Shown: positions 6,723 to 18,221, counted from the first letter of the stretch. The stretch is 64,000 nucleotides of DNA from Thermoactinomyces sp. DSM 45892 (GCF_900107305.1 NZ_FNPL01000016.1:1-64000), one strand, 5' to 3'. Notes: generated by a model from the letters alone, not told the origin. Numbers and translations: made by a program.

Positions 6723-9596
6723 TCACGACAACGCAACCGCAGTCTCATCTTGGGTAGCCTGCTCCATCCGCTCCCGATCCCGTCTCAATATCGGCTCTAG
6801 ATACTGTCCAGTGTAAGACCCCTTCACCTTCACGACTTCCTCAGGAGTCCCTTTGGCGATAATCTTCCCGCCTCCGCTTCCTCCTTCTGGACCGAGATCA
6901 ATAATATAGTCAGCTGTTTTAATCACATCCAGATTGTGCTCGATAACCAGCACGGAATCCCCATTTTGACAGAGTCGTTGTAGCACCACCAGCAAGCGAG
7001 CTATATCATCGATATGAAGGCCCGTTGTAGGCTCATCTAAGATATATAAGGTGCGTCCTGTGCTCCGTTTGTACAGTTCAGAAGCGAGCTTCACCCGTTG
7101 GGCTTCCCCACCCGATAAAGTGGTAGCTGGCTGACCCAGCTTCATATAACCTAAGCCCACATCAAACAACGTTTGTAGCTTTCTCTTGATACGGGGGATA
7201 TTTTCAAAGAAAGCAAGCGCATCTTCGATGGTCATATCAAGGACATCGGATACATTTTTCCCTTTATATTTGATCTCTAGCGTATCGCGATTATAGCGTT
7301 TTCCTTTACACTCTTCACACGGGACGTAGACATCAGGCAGGAAATGCATCTCTATTTTAATAATCCCATCCCCACGACAAGCTTCACAACGTCCACCTTT
7401 CACATTAAAACTAAATCGTCCTTTCTGATAACCACGCACTTTCGCCTCTTGTGTGGCCGAAAAGACATCACGTACGTCATCAAACACGCCAGTGTACGTA
7501 GCTGGATTGCTCCGCGGGGTACGACCGATAGGCGATTGGTCGATATTAATTACTTTATCCAACTGCTTTAAACCAATAATTTGTTTATACTGACCCGGAA
7601 CAACCCTAGAACGATGTAACTCGCGTGACAACGATTTTAGCAAGATCTCATTGATTAAGGTACTTTTTCCAGAACCGGATACCCCTGTAACTGCAGTAAA
7701 CACACCAAGTGGGATCTTCACCGAAACATTACGCAAGTTATTTTCACTTGCTCCCTTTATCTCTAGCCACTTCTCACTCGTTTCTCTACGCTCTTCTGGC
7801 AAGGGGATAAACTTGCGGCCACTTAAATAAGCACCAGTCAAAGACTCAGGATTCTCCATCACTTCTTGAGGAGTCCCTTCAGCGGTTACCACACCCCCAT
7901 GAACACCTGCACCCGGTCCAATATCAAGGATATAATCAGCGGCTAGCATTGTATCTTCGTCATGCTCCACCACAATCAGCGTATTACCTAGATCACGCAT
8001 CCTTTTTAAGGTTTCAATCAAGCGAGTATTGTCTCGTTGATGCAGTCCGATGCTAGGCTCATCGAGAATATAGAGGACTCCCATTAAACTAGAGCCGATC
8101 TGGGTAGCCAGCCGAATCCGTTGGGCTTCTCCACCTGATAAGGTTCCCGCCGCACGATTCAAGGTTAAATAATTTAATCCCACATTAACCAAGAAACCAA
8201 GACGGTCCTTAATTTCTTTCATTACCTGACGAGCTATCTGTGTATCCTTCTCTGATAATTGCAGTTGATCAAAGAACTCCCACGCATCAGCGATCGATAA
8301 AGAGCCCACAAAATGAATATTCTCTCCACCAACCGTTACATGAAGAATCTCCTGACGAAGACGTGCACCCTTACAGGTTGGACAAGGCTTCGCTGTCATA
8401 TAAGACTCTAACTGCTCTCTTACCATCTCAGAGCTCGTCTCTCGATAACGGCGCTGCATATTGGTGATAACACCTTCAAAACGAGCATCCATTTCCCGGG
8501 ACATGCCCATATCATTTTGATAGAGGAAGCGAAACTTCTCTTTTGATCCGTATAAGACTATGTCTTGATGCTTTTTACTCAATTTCTCAAAAGAAGTATC
8601 CATATCGATTCCAAATGCCTCACAGGCCGCGGTCAACAACTTCTCATAGTAAGAGTTAGGAGAGGAGAACCAAGGTTCAATCGCCCCCTCGCGCAGGGAC
8701 AAAGAACGATCTGGAATCATAAGATCAGGATCAATCTCCATTCGATTCCCCAGACCATCACAAGTAGCACAAGCACCAAAAGGACTGTTAAAAGAAAACA
8801 TTCTCGGCGATAACTCATCCATACTAAATCCACAGATCGGGCAAGCCAGATTCTGACTAAACATTAATTCCTCGCCATCGATCACATCAATGAGTACTTC
8901 CCCATCTGATAATTGGAGTGCGGTCTCAATAGAATCCGTTAATCTTGTCTCAATACCTTCTTTGATCACAATCCGATCCACAACCACTTCAATCGAGTGC
9001 TTTTTATTCTTCTCCAGTTGAATTTCCTCGGAAATCTCCACCAGTTCACCATTCACCCGTACCCGCACAAATCCCTGACGTCCTATCTCTTTCAGGAGTT
9101 TGACATGCTCACCTTTACGCCCTTTTACAATCGGTGCCAAAATTTGAATCCGTGTACGCTCAGTCAATTCCATGATTCGGTCCACCATCATCGGTACGGT
9201 TTGTGATGCAATCTCAATACCATGCTCGGGACAATGAGGATTCCCAACACGAGCAAAGAGAAGACGTAGATAGTCGTAAATCTCTGTCACAGTCCCTACT
9301 GTAGAGCGGGGGTTGCGGCTTGTCGTTTTCTGATCAATCGAGATAGCTGGAGAGAGACCTTCGATCGCCTCTACATCAGGTTTATCCATCTGTCCGAGAA
9401 ATTGGCGAGCATAAGCCGACAACGACTCTACATAACGACGCTGTCCTTCTGCATAAATCGTATCAAATGCCAACGATGACTTTCCTGAACCACTTAAACC
9501 CGTTAAAACTACAAATTGATCACGTGGGATAGTAACATCGATATTTTTGAGGTTATGCACCTTCGCCCCACGGATTACGATAGAATCTTGAGCCAT
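6723..9596 (-). CDS. uvrA: Excinuclease ABC subunit A
   Basis: DNA-damage recognition ATPase of nucleotide excision repair; works as a dimer with UvrB. 957 residues, full length. It contains two ABC cassettes: Walker A motifs GLSGSGKSS and GVSGSGKST, signature LSGGEAQR twice, and [10 protein letters not shown] / [10 protein letters not shown] Walker B regions. It also has two Cys4 zinc modules (CPICG...CATC and CEAC...CEEC). It lies seven bases downstream of uvrB and is surely co-transcribed. No SOS box was identified with confidence upstream of uvrB. Confidence 0.98.
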   Translation of the reverse strand: MAQDSIVIRGAKVHNLKNIDVTIPRDQFVVLTGLSGSGKSSLAFDTIYAEGQRRYVESLSAYARQFLGQMDKPDVEAIEGLSPAISIDQKTTSRNPRSTVGTVTEIYDYLRLLFARVGNPHCPEHGIEIASQTVPMMVDRIMELTERTRIQILAPIVKGRKGEHVKLLKEIGRQGFVRVRVNGELVEISEEIQLEKNKKHSIEVVVDRIVIKEGIETRLTDSIETALQLSDGEVLIDVIDGEELMFSQNLACPICGFSMDELSPRMFSFNSPFGACATCDGLGNRMEIDPDLMIPDRSLSLREGAIEPWFSSPNSYYEKLLTAACEAFGIDMDTSFEKLSKKHQDIVLYGSKEKFRFLYQNDMGMSREMDARFEGVITNMQRRYRETSSEMVREQLESYMTAKPCPTCKGARLRQEILHVTVGGENIHFVGSLSIADAWEFFDQLQLSEKDTQIARQVMKEIKDRLGFLVNVGLNYLTLNRAAGTLSGGEAQRIRLATQIGSSLMGVLYILDEPSIGLHQRDNTRLIETLKRMRDLGNTLIVVEHDEDTMLAADYILDIGPGAGVHGGVVTAEGTPQEVMENPESLTGAYLSGRKFIPLPEERRETSEKWLEIKGASENNLRNVSVKIPLGVFTAVTGVSGSGKSTLINEILLKSLSRELHRSRVVPGQYKQIIGLKQLDKVINIDQSPIGRTPRSNPATYTGVFDDVRDVFSATQEAKVRGYQKGRFSFNVKGGRCEACRGDGIIKIEMHFLPDVYVPCEECKGKRYNRDTLEIKYKGKNVSDVLDMTIEDALAFFENIPRIKRKLQTLFDVGLGYMKLGQPATTLSGGEAQRVKLASELYKRSTGRTLYILDEPTTGLHIDDIARLLVVLQRLCQNGDSVLVIEHNLDVIKTADYIIDLGPEGGSGGGKIIAKGTPEEVVKVKGSYTGQYLEPILRRDRERMEQATQDETAVALS

Positions 9597-9603
9597 ATGC
9601 GTG

Positions 9604-11589
9604 TTATACTCCCTCTGCTTTTAATTCAATCAGCAAGTCACGTAATTCTGCTGCTCGTTCGAATTGCAGTTCCTTTGCCGCCTTCTTCATCTCATGCTCT
9701 GTCTGTTCAATCAGTTTCACTCGCTCCGCTTTCGATAGCTTTTTGCCCGTTTTACTGGTAGCATATGTTTCTTCACTCTCTGCCACTTTCGTCGCTTCAA
9801 TGACATTACGAATCTTCTTCTGAATCGTCGTCGGTGTAATGCCATGCTTTTCGTTATAAGCCATCTGAATGGAACGGCGACGCTCGGTTTCTCGAATCGC
9901 AACGTCCATCGATCGGGTTATTTTGTCTGCATACATGATCACTTCGCCATTTGCATTACGCGCTGCTCGGCCGATCGTCTGAATGAGGGACTTCTCCGCA
10001 CGAAGGAATCCCTCTTTATCTGCATCAAGAATGGCGACTAGCGAAACCTCTGGTAAATCTAAGCCTTCCCGTAATAAATTAATCCCAATCAATACATCAA
10101 ACACTCCAACGCGAAGATCCCGTAAAATCGCCATCCGTTCAATCGTCTTAATATCGGAATGAAGATATCGCACTTTAATCCCGATCTCTTTTAGATAATC
10201 CGTTAGGTCCTCAGACATCTTCTTTGTAAGTGTCGTAACCAACACACGTTCATTTCGTTTAATCCGCTTGTGAATCTCACCAATCAAGTGATCAATCTGT
10301 CCCTTAATCGGTTGAATGTGAATCACAGGATCGAGTAAGCCTGTCGGGCGAATGATCTGTTCGATTACTTCAGGAGCCTTCTCAAGTTCATATCCTCCTG
10401 GAGTAGCGGAGACGAAAATCAACTGATGGATCTTCTGCTCAAACTCTGCAAACTTCAAAGGTCGATTATCTTTAGCAGATGGTAAGCGGAATCCATGCTC
10501 TACCAATACACCCTTTCGTGCTTGGTCACCGTTGTACATCGCATTAATTTGTGGAATCGTCACATGGGACTCGTCCACCACAATTAAAAAATCATCTGGA
10601 AAAAAGTCGATTAACGTATACGGCGCTTCTCCTGGCTGATTGCCTATCAAATGACGGGAGTAGTTTTCAATCCCTGAACAGAAGCCAATCTCTCTCATCA
10701 TCTCAATATCGTAACGGGTACGTTGTTCCAGTCTCTGTGCTTCTAATAGTTTGTTATCAGCTCGGAATTCTTCTAACCTGATCTCCAACTCTTCTTTTAT
10801 CGTTTGAATCGCTCGTTCCATCACTTCAGCACTCGTTACATAGTGAGAAGCCGGAAAGATCGCTACATGCTCACGATCTCCTATGATTTCTCCTGTAAGC
10901 ACATCGATTTCACGAATACGCTCAATCTCATCACCAAAGAATTCGACTCGAACTGCTTGTTCACTCTTGGAAACTGGGAAAATCTCAATCACATCGCCCC
11001 GGACACGAAAGCTTCCCCGTGTAAAATTGATATCATTTCGTTCGTATTGGATGTCTACGAGTTTACGCAAAATCTCGTTACGTTCCCGCTCCATCCCCAC
11101 TCGAAGCGACAACACTAAATCGCCGTATTCCTTAGGGGACCCCAAGCCATAAATACAGGAAACACTTGCCACGATAATGACATCTTGGCGCTCAAATAAA
11201 GCACTCGTAGCAGAGTGGCGTAATTTATCTATCTCATCATTAATAGAAGAATCCTTCTCGATAAAGGTATCCGTCGAGGGAACATATGCTTCAGGCTGAT
11301 AATAATCGTAATAACTTACAAAATACTCGACAGCATTATTCGGAAAGAACTCTTTTAGTTCTCCACATAGCTGGGCCGCGAGTGTCTTATTATGGGCGAT
11401 TACCAGTGTTGGTTTATTCACACGAGCAATGGTCTGAGCAATCGTAAACGTCTTCCCCGTTCCGGTCGCTCCTAATAGCGTTTGAAACTTCTTGCCAGAT
11501 TGAATCCCTTCTGTCAACTGCTCAATCGCACGAGGCTGATCTCCTTGCGGTTTATATTCTGACATAAGTTGGAATACATTCTTTTGCAT
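9604..11589 (-). CDS. uvrB: Excinuclease ABC subunit B
   Basis: Damage-verifying helicase-like subunit that loads UvrC. Walker [11 protein letters not shown] near the N terminus, beta-hairpin region with the [12 protein letters not shown] motif, DESH box ([11 protein letters not shown]), helicase motif VI region QTIGRAARN, and a C-terminal UVR coiled-coil domain (about the last 35 residues) that binds UvrC. The frame extends to 11610, but GGAGGTGA followed by ATG at 11589 (M-Q-K-N-V-F) is the better start, giving 661 residues. First gene of the uvrBA pair. Confidence 0.97.
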   Translation of the reverse strand: MQKNVFQLMSEYKPQGDQPRAIEQLTEGIQSGKKFQTLLGATGTGKTFTIAQTIARVNKPTLVIAHNKTLAAQLCGELKEFFPNNAVEYFVSYYDYYQPEAYVPSTDTFIEKDSSINDEIDKLRHSATSALFERQDVIIVASVSCIYGLGSPKEYGDLVLSLRVGMERERNEILRKLVDIQYERNDINFTRGSFRVRGDVIEIFPVSKSEQAVRVEFFGDEIERIREIDVLTGEIIGDREHVAIFPASHYVTSAEVMERAIQTIKEELEIRLEEFRADNKLLEAQRLEQRTRYDIEMMREIGFCSGIENYSRHLIGNQPGEAPYTLIDFFPDDFLIVVDESHVTIPQINAMYNGDQARKGVLVEHGFRLPSAKDNRPLKFAEFEQKIHQLIFVSATPGGYELEKAPEVIEQIIRPTGLLDPVIHIQPIKGQIDHLIGEIHKRIKRNERVLVTTLTKKMSEDLTDYLKEIGIKVRYLHSDIKTIERMAILRDLRVGVFDVLIGINLLREGLDLPEVSLVAILDADKEGFLRAEKSLIQTIGRAARNANGEVIMYADKITRSMDVAIRETERRRSIQMAYNEKHGITPTTIQKKIRNVIEATKVAESEETYATSKTGKKLSKAERVKLIEQTEHEMKKAAKELQFERAAELRDLLIELKAEGV

Positions 11590-11714
11590 GGTAGTCACCT
11601 CCGTTTCCAAATCTCATAGAAAAAATTATATCATAACTTATCTCTATACGAACATAAGTTCTTTTGATTCTTTACAATCATTCTCTAATCTATATCATTT
11701 CATACCGAAAGAAG

Positions 11715-11746
11715 TAAAAAACGCTAGGAGCGCACTACTCCTAACG
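11715..11746 (-). terminator. Terminator after minJ-like gene
   Basis: On the minus strand CGTTAGGAG...CTCCTAGCG forms a stem (one G:T), followed by TTTTTTAC. Confidence 0.75.
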
Positions 11747-11765
11747 TAACCGATAAAAGGAACTC

Positions 11766-12968
11766 TTAGGCTCCTGTACTCATCTGCTCCTCCACTTCCT
11801 GAACGATCTCTTGGCTCTTCTCAACCGATGCCGGTATAGCTCCAATCATACCTAGATGCTTCGGCGTATCCTCATAAATCGCTGTATGCAGGATTTGAAA
11901 ATCATTTCGTTCATCTAGTAATTCAAACTTACTATACGCAGAGGTCGCCAATGCACTTTCCATATCATCCATCGTATTTACACAAATTCCGTTTACCTTT
12001 TGAATCGTATATCCAGGACGGATTCCCATCTCCGCAGCAGGGGTCTCTGGTACGACAGCTAGCACCTTCACTCCCCGCTCATCCGATACAAATACAGGCT
12101 CTTTTCGTTTCTCTCTATATTTTTCACTTAAATAGATACATTCACGACCCGCCAACGTTAACATCGATGCGATCCAGATAAAAGGTTGCCACTGTAGGGA
12201 GATCCAACTACTTACAAATATCAAGGCAGAAAGTATCAAGACATATGTAGACGTTAACCTTTGCTGACGAGCTAACGATTTTGTACAATTATTACTAGAG
12301 AACCCAAGGGAAATCGGTAATGGTAACCAACCACTTGAGGTTTGAATGATGGAAAATAGAGTCCACACACGACTTAAGAGGTATCCGCTTACCACTTGTC
12401 CATGATTCTGCTTAATCTCGATGGGAAGCATGCCTCGATCCCCTTCTAACCGAATAAGTACCCACTCAATTAGTTGAGCACTTGCTACAATCATGATCCA
12501 ATCTAAGATAGCAAAAGTCCGAATCGGCTCTAACCATAATTCGTATTCAGTCGCCAATCGGAACTCCGGATTTGCCGCGAGAACAAGGCTTACCACTGAT
12601 AATAAACCAACTGCATAAGAAAAGCCTGCAAAACGAAGGCGAAATAACGAAACAGCAAAACATACGCACCACACATACACAATCTGCTGGGCTGTAATTT
12701 CAAAAGAAAATGACATCCAAGCAAGGGAAATTACTAAGCCCCAGCCAATCCCGATTAAGCAAGTTCGCAATAACAAACGGATTGGGGATTCAATCGTTCT
12801 TCCATATAAGCGATATTCACGCCACACAAGGGAGAAGATGTGAATAAATGGTAATACAAATGTAATCATCCACCACGGCTGTTCCCACATCTGAACCCAA
12901 ACCCATCCAACGTCCCCAACCGACTTTAAAACATCCATTCCGTATTGTAACCAGACCGACCAATCCAT
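11766..12968 (-). CDS. minJ: MinJ-like polytopic membrane protein with PDZ domain
   Basis: 400 residues: seven or eight hydrophobic segments over residues 30-275, then a C-terminal PDZ domain (about 295-375, with PAAEMGIRPGYTIQKVNG). This is the layout of B. subtilis MinJ, which links DivIVA to MinD and positions the division septum. The position next to ctpB, with uvrBA downstream, matches the B. subtilis yvjB-yvjD region and supports the name. ATG 12968 follows a purine-rich leader. A terminator separates it from ctpB, so it may have its own promoter in the roughly 95-base gap. Confidence 0.75.
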   Translation of the reverse strand: MDWSVWLQYGMDVLKSVGDVGWVWVQMWEQPWWMITFVLPFIHIFSLVWREYRLYGRTIESPIRLLLRTCLIGIGWGLVISLAWMSFSFEITAQQIVYVWCVCFAVSLFRLRFAGFSYAVGLLSVVSLVLAANPEFRLATEYELWLEPIRTFAILDWIMIVASAQLIEWVLIRLEGDRGMLPIEIKQNHGQVVSGYLLSRVWTLFSIIQTSSGWLPLPISLGFSSNNCTKSLARQQRLTSTYVLILSALIFVSSWISLQWQPFIWIASMLTLAGRECIYLSEKYREKRKEPVFVSDERGVKVLAVVPETPAAEMGIRPGYTIQKVNGICVNTMDDMESALATSAYSKFELLDERNDFQILHTAIYEDTPKHLGMIGAIPASVEKSQEIVQEVEEQMSTGA

Positions 12969-12993
12969 GAGACTCCGCCCCCCAACCTCAAAA

Positions 12994-13030
12994 AAATTAC
13001 CCCCAAAAAATATAGCTAAGGGGGTAATTT
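12994..13030 (-). terminator. Terminator after ctpB
   Basis: Minus-strand AAATTACCCCC and GGGGGTAATTT pair, followed by a run of T. Confidence 0.75.
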
Positions 13031-13063
13031 CGACGAGATTTCCAGAAAATCCTTTTTATGACA

Positions 13064-14503
13064 TCACTTCATATTCTTTTTTACTGTTTGAACGGCAACT
13101 TGTAGCTGAGCATCTTGCTTTGGATCTTGTAAATGCTCACGAAACTTACTCAGCAGCTTCTCTGCCGTATTTTTATCAACCACACCCGAAGCAGATAAAC
13201 TATTCGCCTTTTGGAATGCTGTGACTGAGGTCTCAGTTTTACTATCAAAGTAACCATCTACCCTTCCAGGCGCAAAGCCGAGGGCATCCAGCATCAATTG
13301 AGCATTTTTCACTTGAAGATCATTGGAATCCTTTTTCCATGGTGTCTCCGCATTAATCGGACCTGCCGCTGTGTATGCAGGAGGTTTTACTTCGATATCT
13401 GGCTTAATTCCTTTTGTTCCTCCGTGCTGGTCCACCCAGTTTCCATTTGGTGTAAGCCATTTCGCAACTGTGATTTTCAGATTGCTAGCATCTTCTAAAT
13501 CGATTGCTGTCTGTACAGTACCTTTGCCAAAAGTCGTTTCCCCGATTAACGGAACCCCTGCACTCTCTTTTAAGGCACCTGCTAAAATCTCAGAAGCACT
13601 TGCGCTCCCCTTATTGATCAACATGGCAATAGGGTATGGCTTTCCTTCTGATACTTTGGACGTAAATTTCTTTTTCGATCCATCTTTTGCTTCTACTTGC
13701 AAGATCGCTTTTTTACCAGGAACGAGTTGTTCTGCCATCTGCTGAACAGCAGGAAGTAATCCACCTGGGTTTTGACGTACATCGATTATAAGCCCTTTCA
13801 TACCCTCTTTCTCCAAGCTCGCTATACTCTTTAAAAACTCGTCTGCTGTATCTTTCGAGAACTGTGTAACTTGAACATATCCAACTTGGTCGGGTAACAT
13901 TTTCCCGTGTACAGTGATCAAAGGAATCTCATCACGTACCACATTTATTTTTTGAACAGTTGAGACACCTGGACGAAGAATTTCGATAGCTACCTTCGAT
14001 CCTTTCGGGCCTCGTATTTTCGAAACAGCCTCTTTCACACTTAAGCCTTCCATACTGGTCTCATTTACACGTAGAATCTGATCATCCGGGCGAATACCCG
14101 CACGCTCGGCAGGAGATCCCTTAATAGGTGACACGACTGTTAACCGACCATTTTTAATCGTAACCTCTGCACCTATTCCGGAAAAAGAAGAGTCCAAGTC
14201 TTGTAGAAACTCTTTTGCCTCCGTTTGATTCATATAATCGGAGTAAGGATCGCCTAGAGCTTGAACCATTCCTTTCAAAGCACCATCAATCAACTTATCA
14301 TCTGCTACATCACGCACATACCGTTCTTTAATGATACGATATGCTTCATCCATTTTAGCTTGGTATGGGGTACTGTTTTTCCCGCTGGTCTGAACAAGCG
14401 ATTCCTTCCCCCATGGAGTCATCATAACTGCTGACGTAACAACCCCACCTACTAACATCGAGCCAGCCATTAAAAGTGCGACTGTCTTTTTTCTAAACTC
14501 CAC
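13064..14503 (-). CDS. ctpB: Carboxy-terminal processing serine peptidase (S41, CtpB type)
   Basis: Secreted or membrane-anchored PDZ protease; in B. subtilis CtpB cleaves SpoIVFA to activate pro-sigma-K processing. Order: N-terminal membrane segment, PDZ domain (about 85-165, with GSPAERAGIRPDDQILRVN), S41 catalytic domain with Ser in NKGSASASEIL and Lys in TTFGKGTVQ, and a C-terminal peptidoglycan-binding domain 1 repeat. The longest frame starts at 14557, but GAGGGTGA eight bases before GTG 14503 (then E-F-R-K-K and the hydrophobic segment) is the best start. Flanked by terminators on both sides. Confidence 0.9.
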   Translation of the reverse strand: MEFRKKTVALLMAGSMLVGGVVTSAVMMTPWGKESLVQTSGKNSTPYQAKMDEAYRIIKERYVRDVADDKLIDGALKGMVQALGDPYSDYMNQTEAKEFLQDLDSSFSGIGAEVTIKNGRLTVVSPIKGSPAERAGIRPDDQILRVNETSMEGLSVKEAVSKIRGPKGSKVAIEILRPGVSTVQKINVVRDEIPLITVHGKMLPDQVGYVQVTQFSKDTADEFLKSIASLEKEGMKGLIIDVRQNPGGLLPAVQQMAEQLVPGKKAILQVEAKDGSKKKFTSKVSEGKPYPIAMLINKGSASASEILAGALKESAGVPLIGETTFGKGTVQTAIDLEDASNLKITVAKWLTPNGNWVDQHGGTKGIKPDIEVKPPAYTAAGPINAETPWKKDSNDLQVKNAQLMLDALGFAPGRVDGYFDSKTETSVTAFQKANSLSASGVVDKNTAEKLLSKFREHLQDPKQDAQLQVAVQTVKKNMK

Positions 14504-14635
14504 GTTCGCTTCACCCTCATTCATCTGCGTTGCCGCTAAACTTGTCTCATAAAACATATGTTATCAAAAAACAAAATAGTCTTCGAGTTAGGAAAAGGTT
14601 TGAGACCTTACCCCTTCTAACCGTTCCTAGAAAAA

Positions 14636-14666
14636 ACGACTACTACAATTCATCTGTAATAGTCGT
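14636..14666 (-). terminator. Terminator after EnvC-like gene 1
   Basis: Minus-strand ACGACTATTACA / TGTAGTAGTCGT stem followed by TTTTTTC. Confidence 0.8.
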
Positions 14667-14672
14667 TCTAGC

Positions 14673-15785
14673 TTACTGGAGAGGCGGTAACCATGAGCGT
14701 GGATTAACAGCGCCTTCCTTATTTACATTCCCTACTCTTACTTCAAAATGAAGGTGAGGGCCAGTCCCCACACCGTTATTCCCTACTGAGGAAATACGCT
14801 CTCCTCTCTTAACAGGGTCCCCGATCAGCTTCGTGATAACTTGCTGGGAAAAACTATGGGCATATGCGCTATAGATCGCTCTTCCATCTTTGTGTCCATG
14901 ATAAACGACAATAAGCCAGCCATATCCACTAGAAGGTCTACTAGCTACTACCACTCCGTCTGCCACTGCATTGATTGGCTTTCCAAAAGGGGCATCTAAA
15001 TCTAATCCATCGTGTCTACTCCGTTTCTTTGTAACTGGATGGATTCGTACTCCAAATTCAGAATTCACCTTGGTACAACCATCACATGGTAAACTCATAG
15101 GACCTGTAAAAGGGAAATTCAACTTGCCACTCTTTAACAAATCTTGATTAATTTCAATGATCTCATCTTCATAGTGCTCTAATTCCTGATCATATCCATC
15201 GACCTTATCTTGACTCACTTTTTGTTTCTCACGCAATTGATCTTTGGCCAGACCAATCTTCTTCATTTCTCCCCCTAATTCATCCTGAATCCCCTGAAGC
15301 TCTTTTTTCTTTTGCTTCACTTGATCTGTTGCTTTTTTGTAATGTTGAAAGTCCTCAACCATAAAGCCCATCACGGACTTCAATAGGTCAAATTGCTCTG
15401 TGAACTCACGAACCCCATCTGATTGCAACAAGTTCGCCAATGGACTATCTAAATATCCTTCTTCATATAAGCCTTTCGTAGCGGTTACTACTTTCTTCAT
15501 AGCCACAGCTTCTTGCTCTCTGGCTTTCACTAACTCCTGCTCAGCGGCTTGAAATGTCTGGCCTAGTTCATCCATCCTTTTCTGATATCCCGCAATTTCG
15601 GACTCAAGCTGCGTGATTTGTCCATTTATATCATTTAACTTGCCCTGTTCTTCCCTTTTCTTATTGGTAAGGTCATCTACTTTCTTTTTCGTGTCCGCTG
15701 GTGGCCCTGCATAAGCCGTAACAGCCGATATGGTACTTACTTGCAGCACTAGCATTGCGACGAATAAACGCTTCCACATACGCAT
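14673..15785 (-). CDS. EnvC-like secreted M23 peptidase 1
   Basis: 370 residues: signal peptide (1-26, ending AYAG), a long coiled coil (about 30-215), then a LytM/M23 domain. Zinc ligands and catalytic residues are all present: HDGLD, YAHS and GPHLHFE, so it should be an active endopeptidase cutting peptidoglycan cross-links. An unusual Cys-x-x-Cys (CDGC) lies between coil and catalytic domain. Last and most distal of four tandem paralogues downstream of ftsEX, separated from the others by a strong terminator, so probably transcribed on its own. Start ATG 15785 after AGGAGATCC. Confidence 0.88.
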   Translation of the reverse strand: MRMWKRLFVAMLVLQVSTISAVTAYAGPPADTKKKVDDLTNKKREEQGKLNDINGQITQLESEIAGYQKRMDELGQTFQAAEQELVKAREQEAVAMKKVVTATKGLYEEGYLDSPLANLLQSDGVREFTEQFDLLKSVMGFMVEDFQHYKKATDQVKQKKKELQGIQDELGGEMKKIGLAKDQLREKQKVSQDKVDGYDQELEHYEDEIIEINQDLLKSGKLNFPFTGPMSLPCDGCTKVNSEFGVRIHPVTKKRSRHDGLDLDAPFGKPINAVADGVVVASRPSSGYGWLIVVYHGHKDGRAIYSAYAHSFSQQVITKLIGDPVKRGERISSVGNNGVGTGPHLHFEVRVGNVNKEGAVNPRSWLPPLQ

Positions 15786-15850
15786 AGATGTTGGATCTCC
15801 TAACGTTTAGGTATATGAAATGAAATGACTAATCTACTGAAAGTAAAAAG

Positions 15851-15908
15851 TTTGAACCATCTTGTTAGTGAATCTACTATTTTCATCCGATAACAAGATG
15901 GTTCAAAT
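15851..15908 (-). terminator. Terminator after EnvC-like gene 2
   Basis: A perfect 17-18-base inverted repeat (GTTTGAACCATCTTGTTA and its complement) around a roughly 22-base loop, followed on the minus strand by TTTTTAC. It ends the ftsEX-M23 operon. Confidence 0.8.
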
Positions 15909-15932
15909 TTTATATCCCTAGCAATCCATCTC

Positions 15933-16991
15933 TTATTTTAAGTAACTTATTGGATTCACAGGAGTAGAGCCTCTATGAACTTCAAAGTGTAAATGTGGAC
16001 CTGATGAACGTCCTTCATTACCCGAGTAAGCGATCAATTGACCCTTTTGTACACTTTGACCCACGCTTACCGTAATGCCAGAGCGCTTCATATGTGCATA
16101 TAAAGTTGATATATTGTTTCCGTGAGCAATGACTACATAGTTTCCGTATCCACCCGGATTTGATTTGACTAATACCACTCTTCCTGAATCAGCTGCATAA
16201 ATCGGCGTTCCTATTGGAGTGCGAAAGTCAATCCCTTCGTGCATACGACCACTACGCGGACCAAATCCCGAACTTACACTACGGGTTTTCATCGGCCAAC
16301 CAAGTTGACCTGAACCAGCTGGGCCATCATAAAATTGAGTGGCTTGTTGAACCTGTTTATTCTTCTCTGCGATTTCTTCCTTCGCAATCTGTTCATCTTC
16401 TTTTAACTTCTCTACGTCTTTCTTTAACTTCTCTTGTTCCTTGACCAACTCTTCATATTTCTTCTTTGCTTCTTCGACTAACGGTTTTTGTGCCTCAAGT
16501 TTGGTTTTCATCTCTGCCTGCTGGCTCTCTAGTTTTTTCTTCGAAGAGAGGTAGCGTTTAACCTGATCGTTTTGTGCATCAAGTACAAAACGAGTCTGAT
16601 CTAGCTTCTCAAAGAAATTACCAAAATCTACCGAGGAGAGTAGTTGTTTAAAGAAGCTATATTCGCCTGATTCGTACATCTGACGAACCTGTCCTTCTAA
16701 TGAAGCTTTCGAGTCATTCATTTTCTTTTCTTCTAATTGAATGCTCTTATTTAAATCATTTAGGTCGGTATCTAGTTTTACAATATCTTTCTCTAGAGCT
16801 TCCAATTTCTTTTTTTTCTCGTCCATATCTTTGGAAGCATCCTTCAATTCATTTGTTGCCTTATCTTTTTCTTTTTGAATCTTATCTAACTTTACAGAAG
16901 GATCAGGCTTTGTTGCATATATATCCTGGACAGCAAACGTCGAAAAGACAAGACTTAGTGAAAACATACCAATCATGATCTGTTTTTTCAT
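15933..16991 (-). CDS. EnvC-like secreted M23 peptidase 2
   Basis: Start placed at ATG 16991 (M-K-K-Q), just after GGGAGAGGAG; the upstream ATG at 17012 lies before that site. About 352 residues: signal peptide ending in IYAT, very Lys/Glu-rich coiled coil (about 30-225), M23 domain with MHEGIDF, LYAHM and GPHLHFE intact. Such coiled coils in EnvC, PcsB and CwlO-type hydrolases dock onto FtsX, which gates their activity. Third M23 gene in the ftsE-ftsX transcript. Confidence 0.88.
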   Translation of the reverse strand: MKKQIMIGMFSLSLVFSTFAVQDIYATKPDPSVKLDKIQKEKDKATNELKDASKDMDEKKKKLEALEKDIVKLDTDLNDLNKSIQLEEKKMNDSKASLEGQVRQMYESGEYSFFKQLLSSVDFGNFFEKLDQTRFVLDAQNDQVKRYLSSKKKLESQQAEMKTKLEAQKPLVEEAKKKYEELVKEQEKLKKDVEKLKEDEQIAKEEIAEKNKQVQQATQFYDGPAGSGQLGWPMKTRSVSSGFGPRSGRMHEGIDFRTPIGTPIYAADSGRVVLVKSNPGGYGNYVVIAHGNNISTLYAHMKRSGITVSVGQSVQKGQLIAYSGNEGRSSGPHLHFEVHRGSTPVNPISYLK

Positions 16992-17060
16992 TCTAGCTCC
17001 TCTCCCTTTCATGTTTCTTTTCTATTCTATCTCTCTGAAGAAAAGGGGAATGGTTCTTCA

Positions 17061-18146
17061 TTATTGAAGATAACCCGTTGGATTTACTGCATGATTTTCA
17101 CCCGCATATACTTCGAAGTGAAGATGGGCACCTGTTACTTGGCCGTTTGCACCGACTGAGGTAACCTGCTGACCCTTTGTTACCTGTTCTCCCACTCTTA
17201 CTTTAATTTGATTTGGGTAACTATGGGCATAACGAGTGTAAATCGGAACCCCACCCTTATGGCCGTGATAGATCGTTAACAACCAACCATAACCACCCGA
17301 TGCTCTACTTGAAACGACAACGCCGTCTGCAGCTGCATAGATCGGCGTTCCCGTCGGACTCGGATAATCGATTCCTTGGTGCATGATATATCTACCGTAG
17401 ATCGGATGCTTTCGTAATCCAAATGGAGAAGTCATACTCGCATTGATCGGTTTTTTTAGCGGACCTATATAAGAAAAGTTTAATTTACCGCTCGCAATTA
17501 GGGCTTTGTTTACATCGATCATTTCTTCTGAATACTGTTCAATGACTTTATTTGCTTCTATCAAAGCACTATTATCTTTCTTTTTCGCTTCTACTAGTTC
17601 TAGATATAGCTGTTTCGCTTTATCTACTTCCTGTTGTTGAAGGTCTTGCCTAGCAATGAGATCATCTCTTTGCTTCTTGATCTGGTTTCGAGTCTCTTTT
17701 ATCTTGTTAACCAAGTCAAACTTACGGTCTGCAATCAATTGAACCGTGTCAAGATTCACGACAAAATCGTCAAAACCTTTTGATTGTAGAAGCATAGCAA
17801 GCGGTGAAAAAACCCCTTCTTCATACATGTTAGATACCAAATCAGCATACTGGGATTCCATCTTGTTTAACGCAGTTGTTTCCCGACTCAGCTTGTCCTC
17901 AATCGGGTTGATTTCATTTTGAATCTCATCAATTTTTTCCTTGATTTGCTCCATCTTTTGTTCAAACTCTTTTAACTGGGTATCCTTCGCATCAATTTGA
18001 GATTGAAGCTTATTTTTTTCATCTTGAGCATCTTTAAATTTTTCTTGTATCTGACTAGAACTCTCAGCAGATACCTGAACAGTAAGTAGAATCGATGCGA
18101 CGAGAACAGAAGCGGAAGACAAAGCGACCCATGATCGTTTCTTCAA
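17061..18146 (-). CDS. EnvC-like secreted M23 peptidase 3
   Basis: The open frame reaches 18200, but GGAGGG nine bases before TTG 18146 gives L-K-K-R-S-W plus a clean signal peptide (ending VSAES), so TTG 18146 is preferred (361 residues). Coiled coil about 30-235, then an M23 domain with HQGIDY, RYAHS and GAHLHFE, all catalytic residues present. Its catalytic domain resembles paralogue 1 most (shared SGGYGWLLTIYHGHK-type segment), while paralogues 2 and 4 share the GGYGN form. Confidence 0.87.
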   Translation of the reverse strand: MKKRSWVALSSASVLVASILLTVQVSAESSSQIQEKFKDAQDEKNKLQSQIDAKDTQLKEFEQKMEQIKEKIDEIQNEINPIEDKLSRETTALNKMESQYADLVSNMYEEGVFSPLAMLLQSKGFDDFVVNLDTVQLIADRKFDLVNKIKETRNQIKKQRDDLIARQDLQQQEVDKAKQLYLELVEAKKKDNSALIEANKVIEQYSEEMIDVNKALIASGKLNFSYIGPLKKPINASMTSPFGLRKHPIYGRYIMHQGIDYPSPTGTPIYAAADGVVVSSRASGGYGWLLTIYHGHKGGVPIYTRYAHSYPNQIKVRVGEQVTKGQQVTSVGANGQVTGAHLHFEVYAGENHAVNPTGYLQ

Positions 18147-18221
18147 AAGAGATGTCCCTCCCATATCGATAAAAGGAGAATCTACGAAAACCAATACCAA
18201 AACTTCTTAACCCACTAAATT

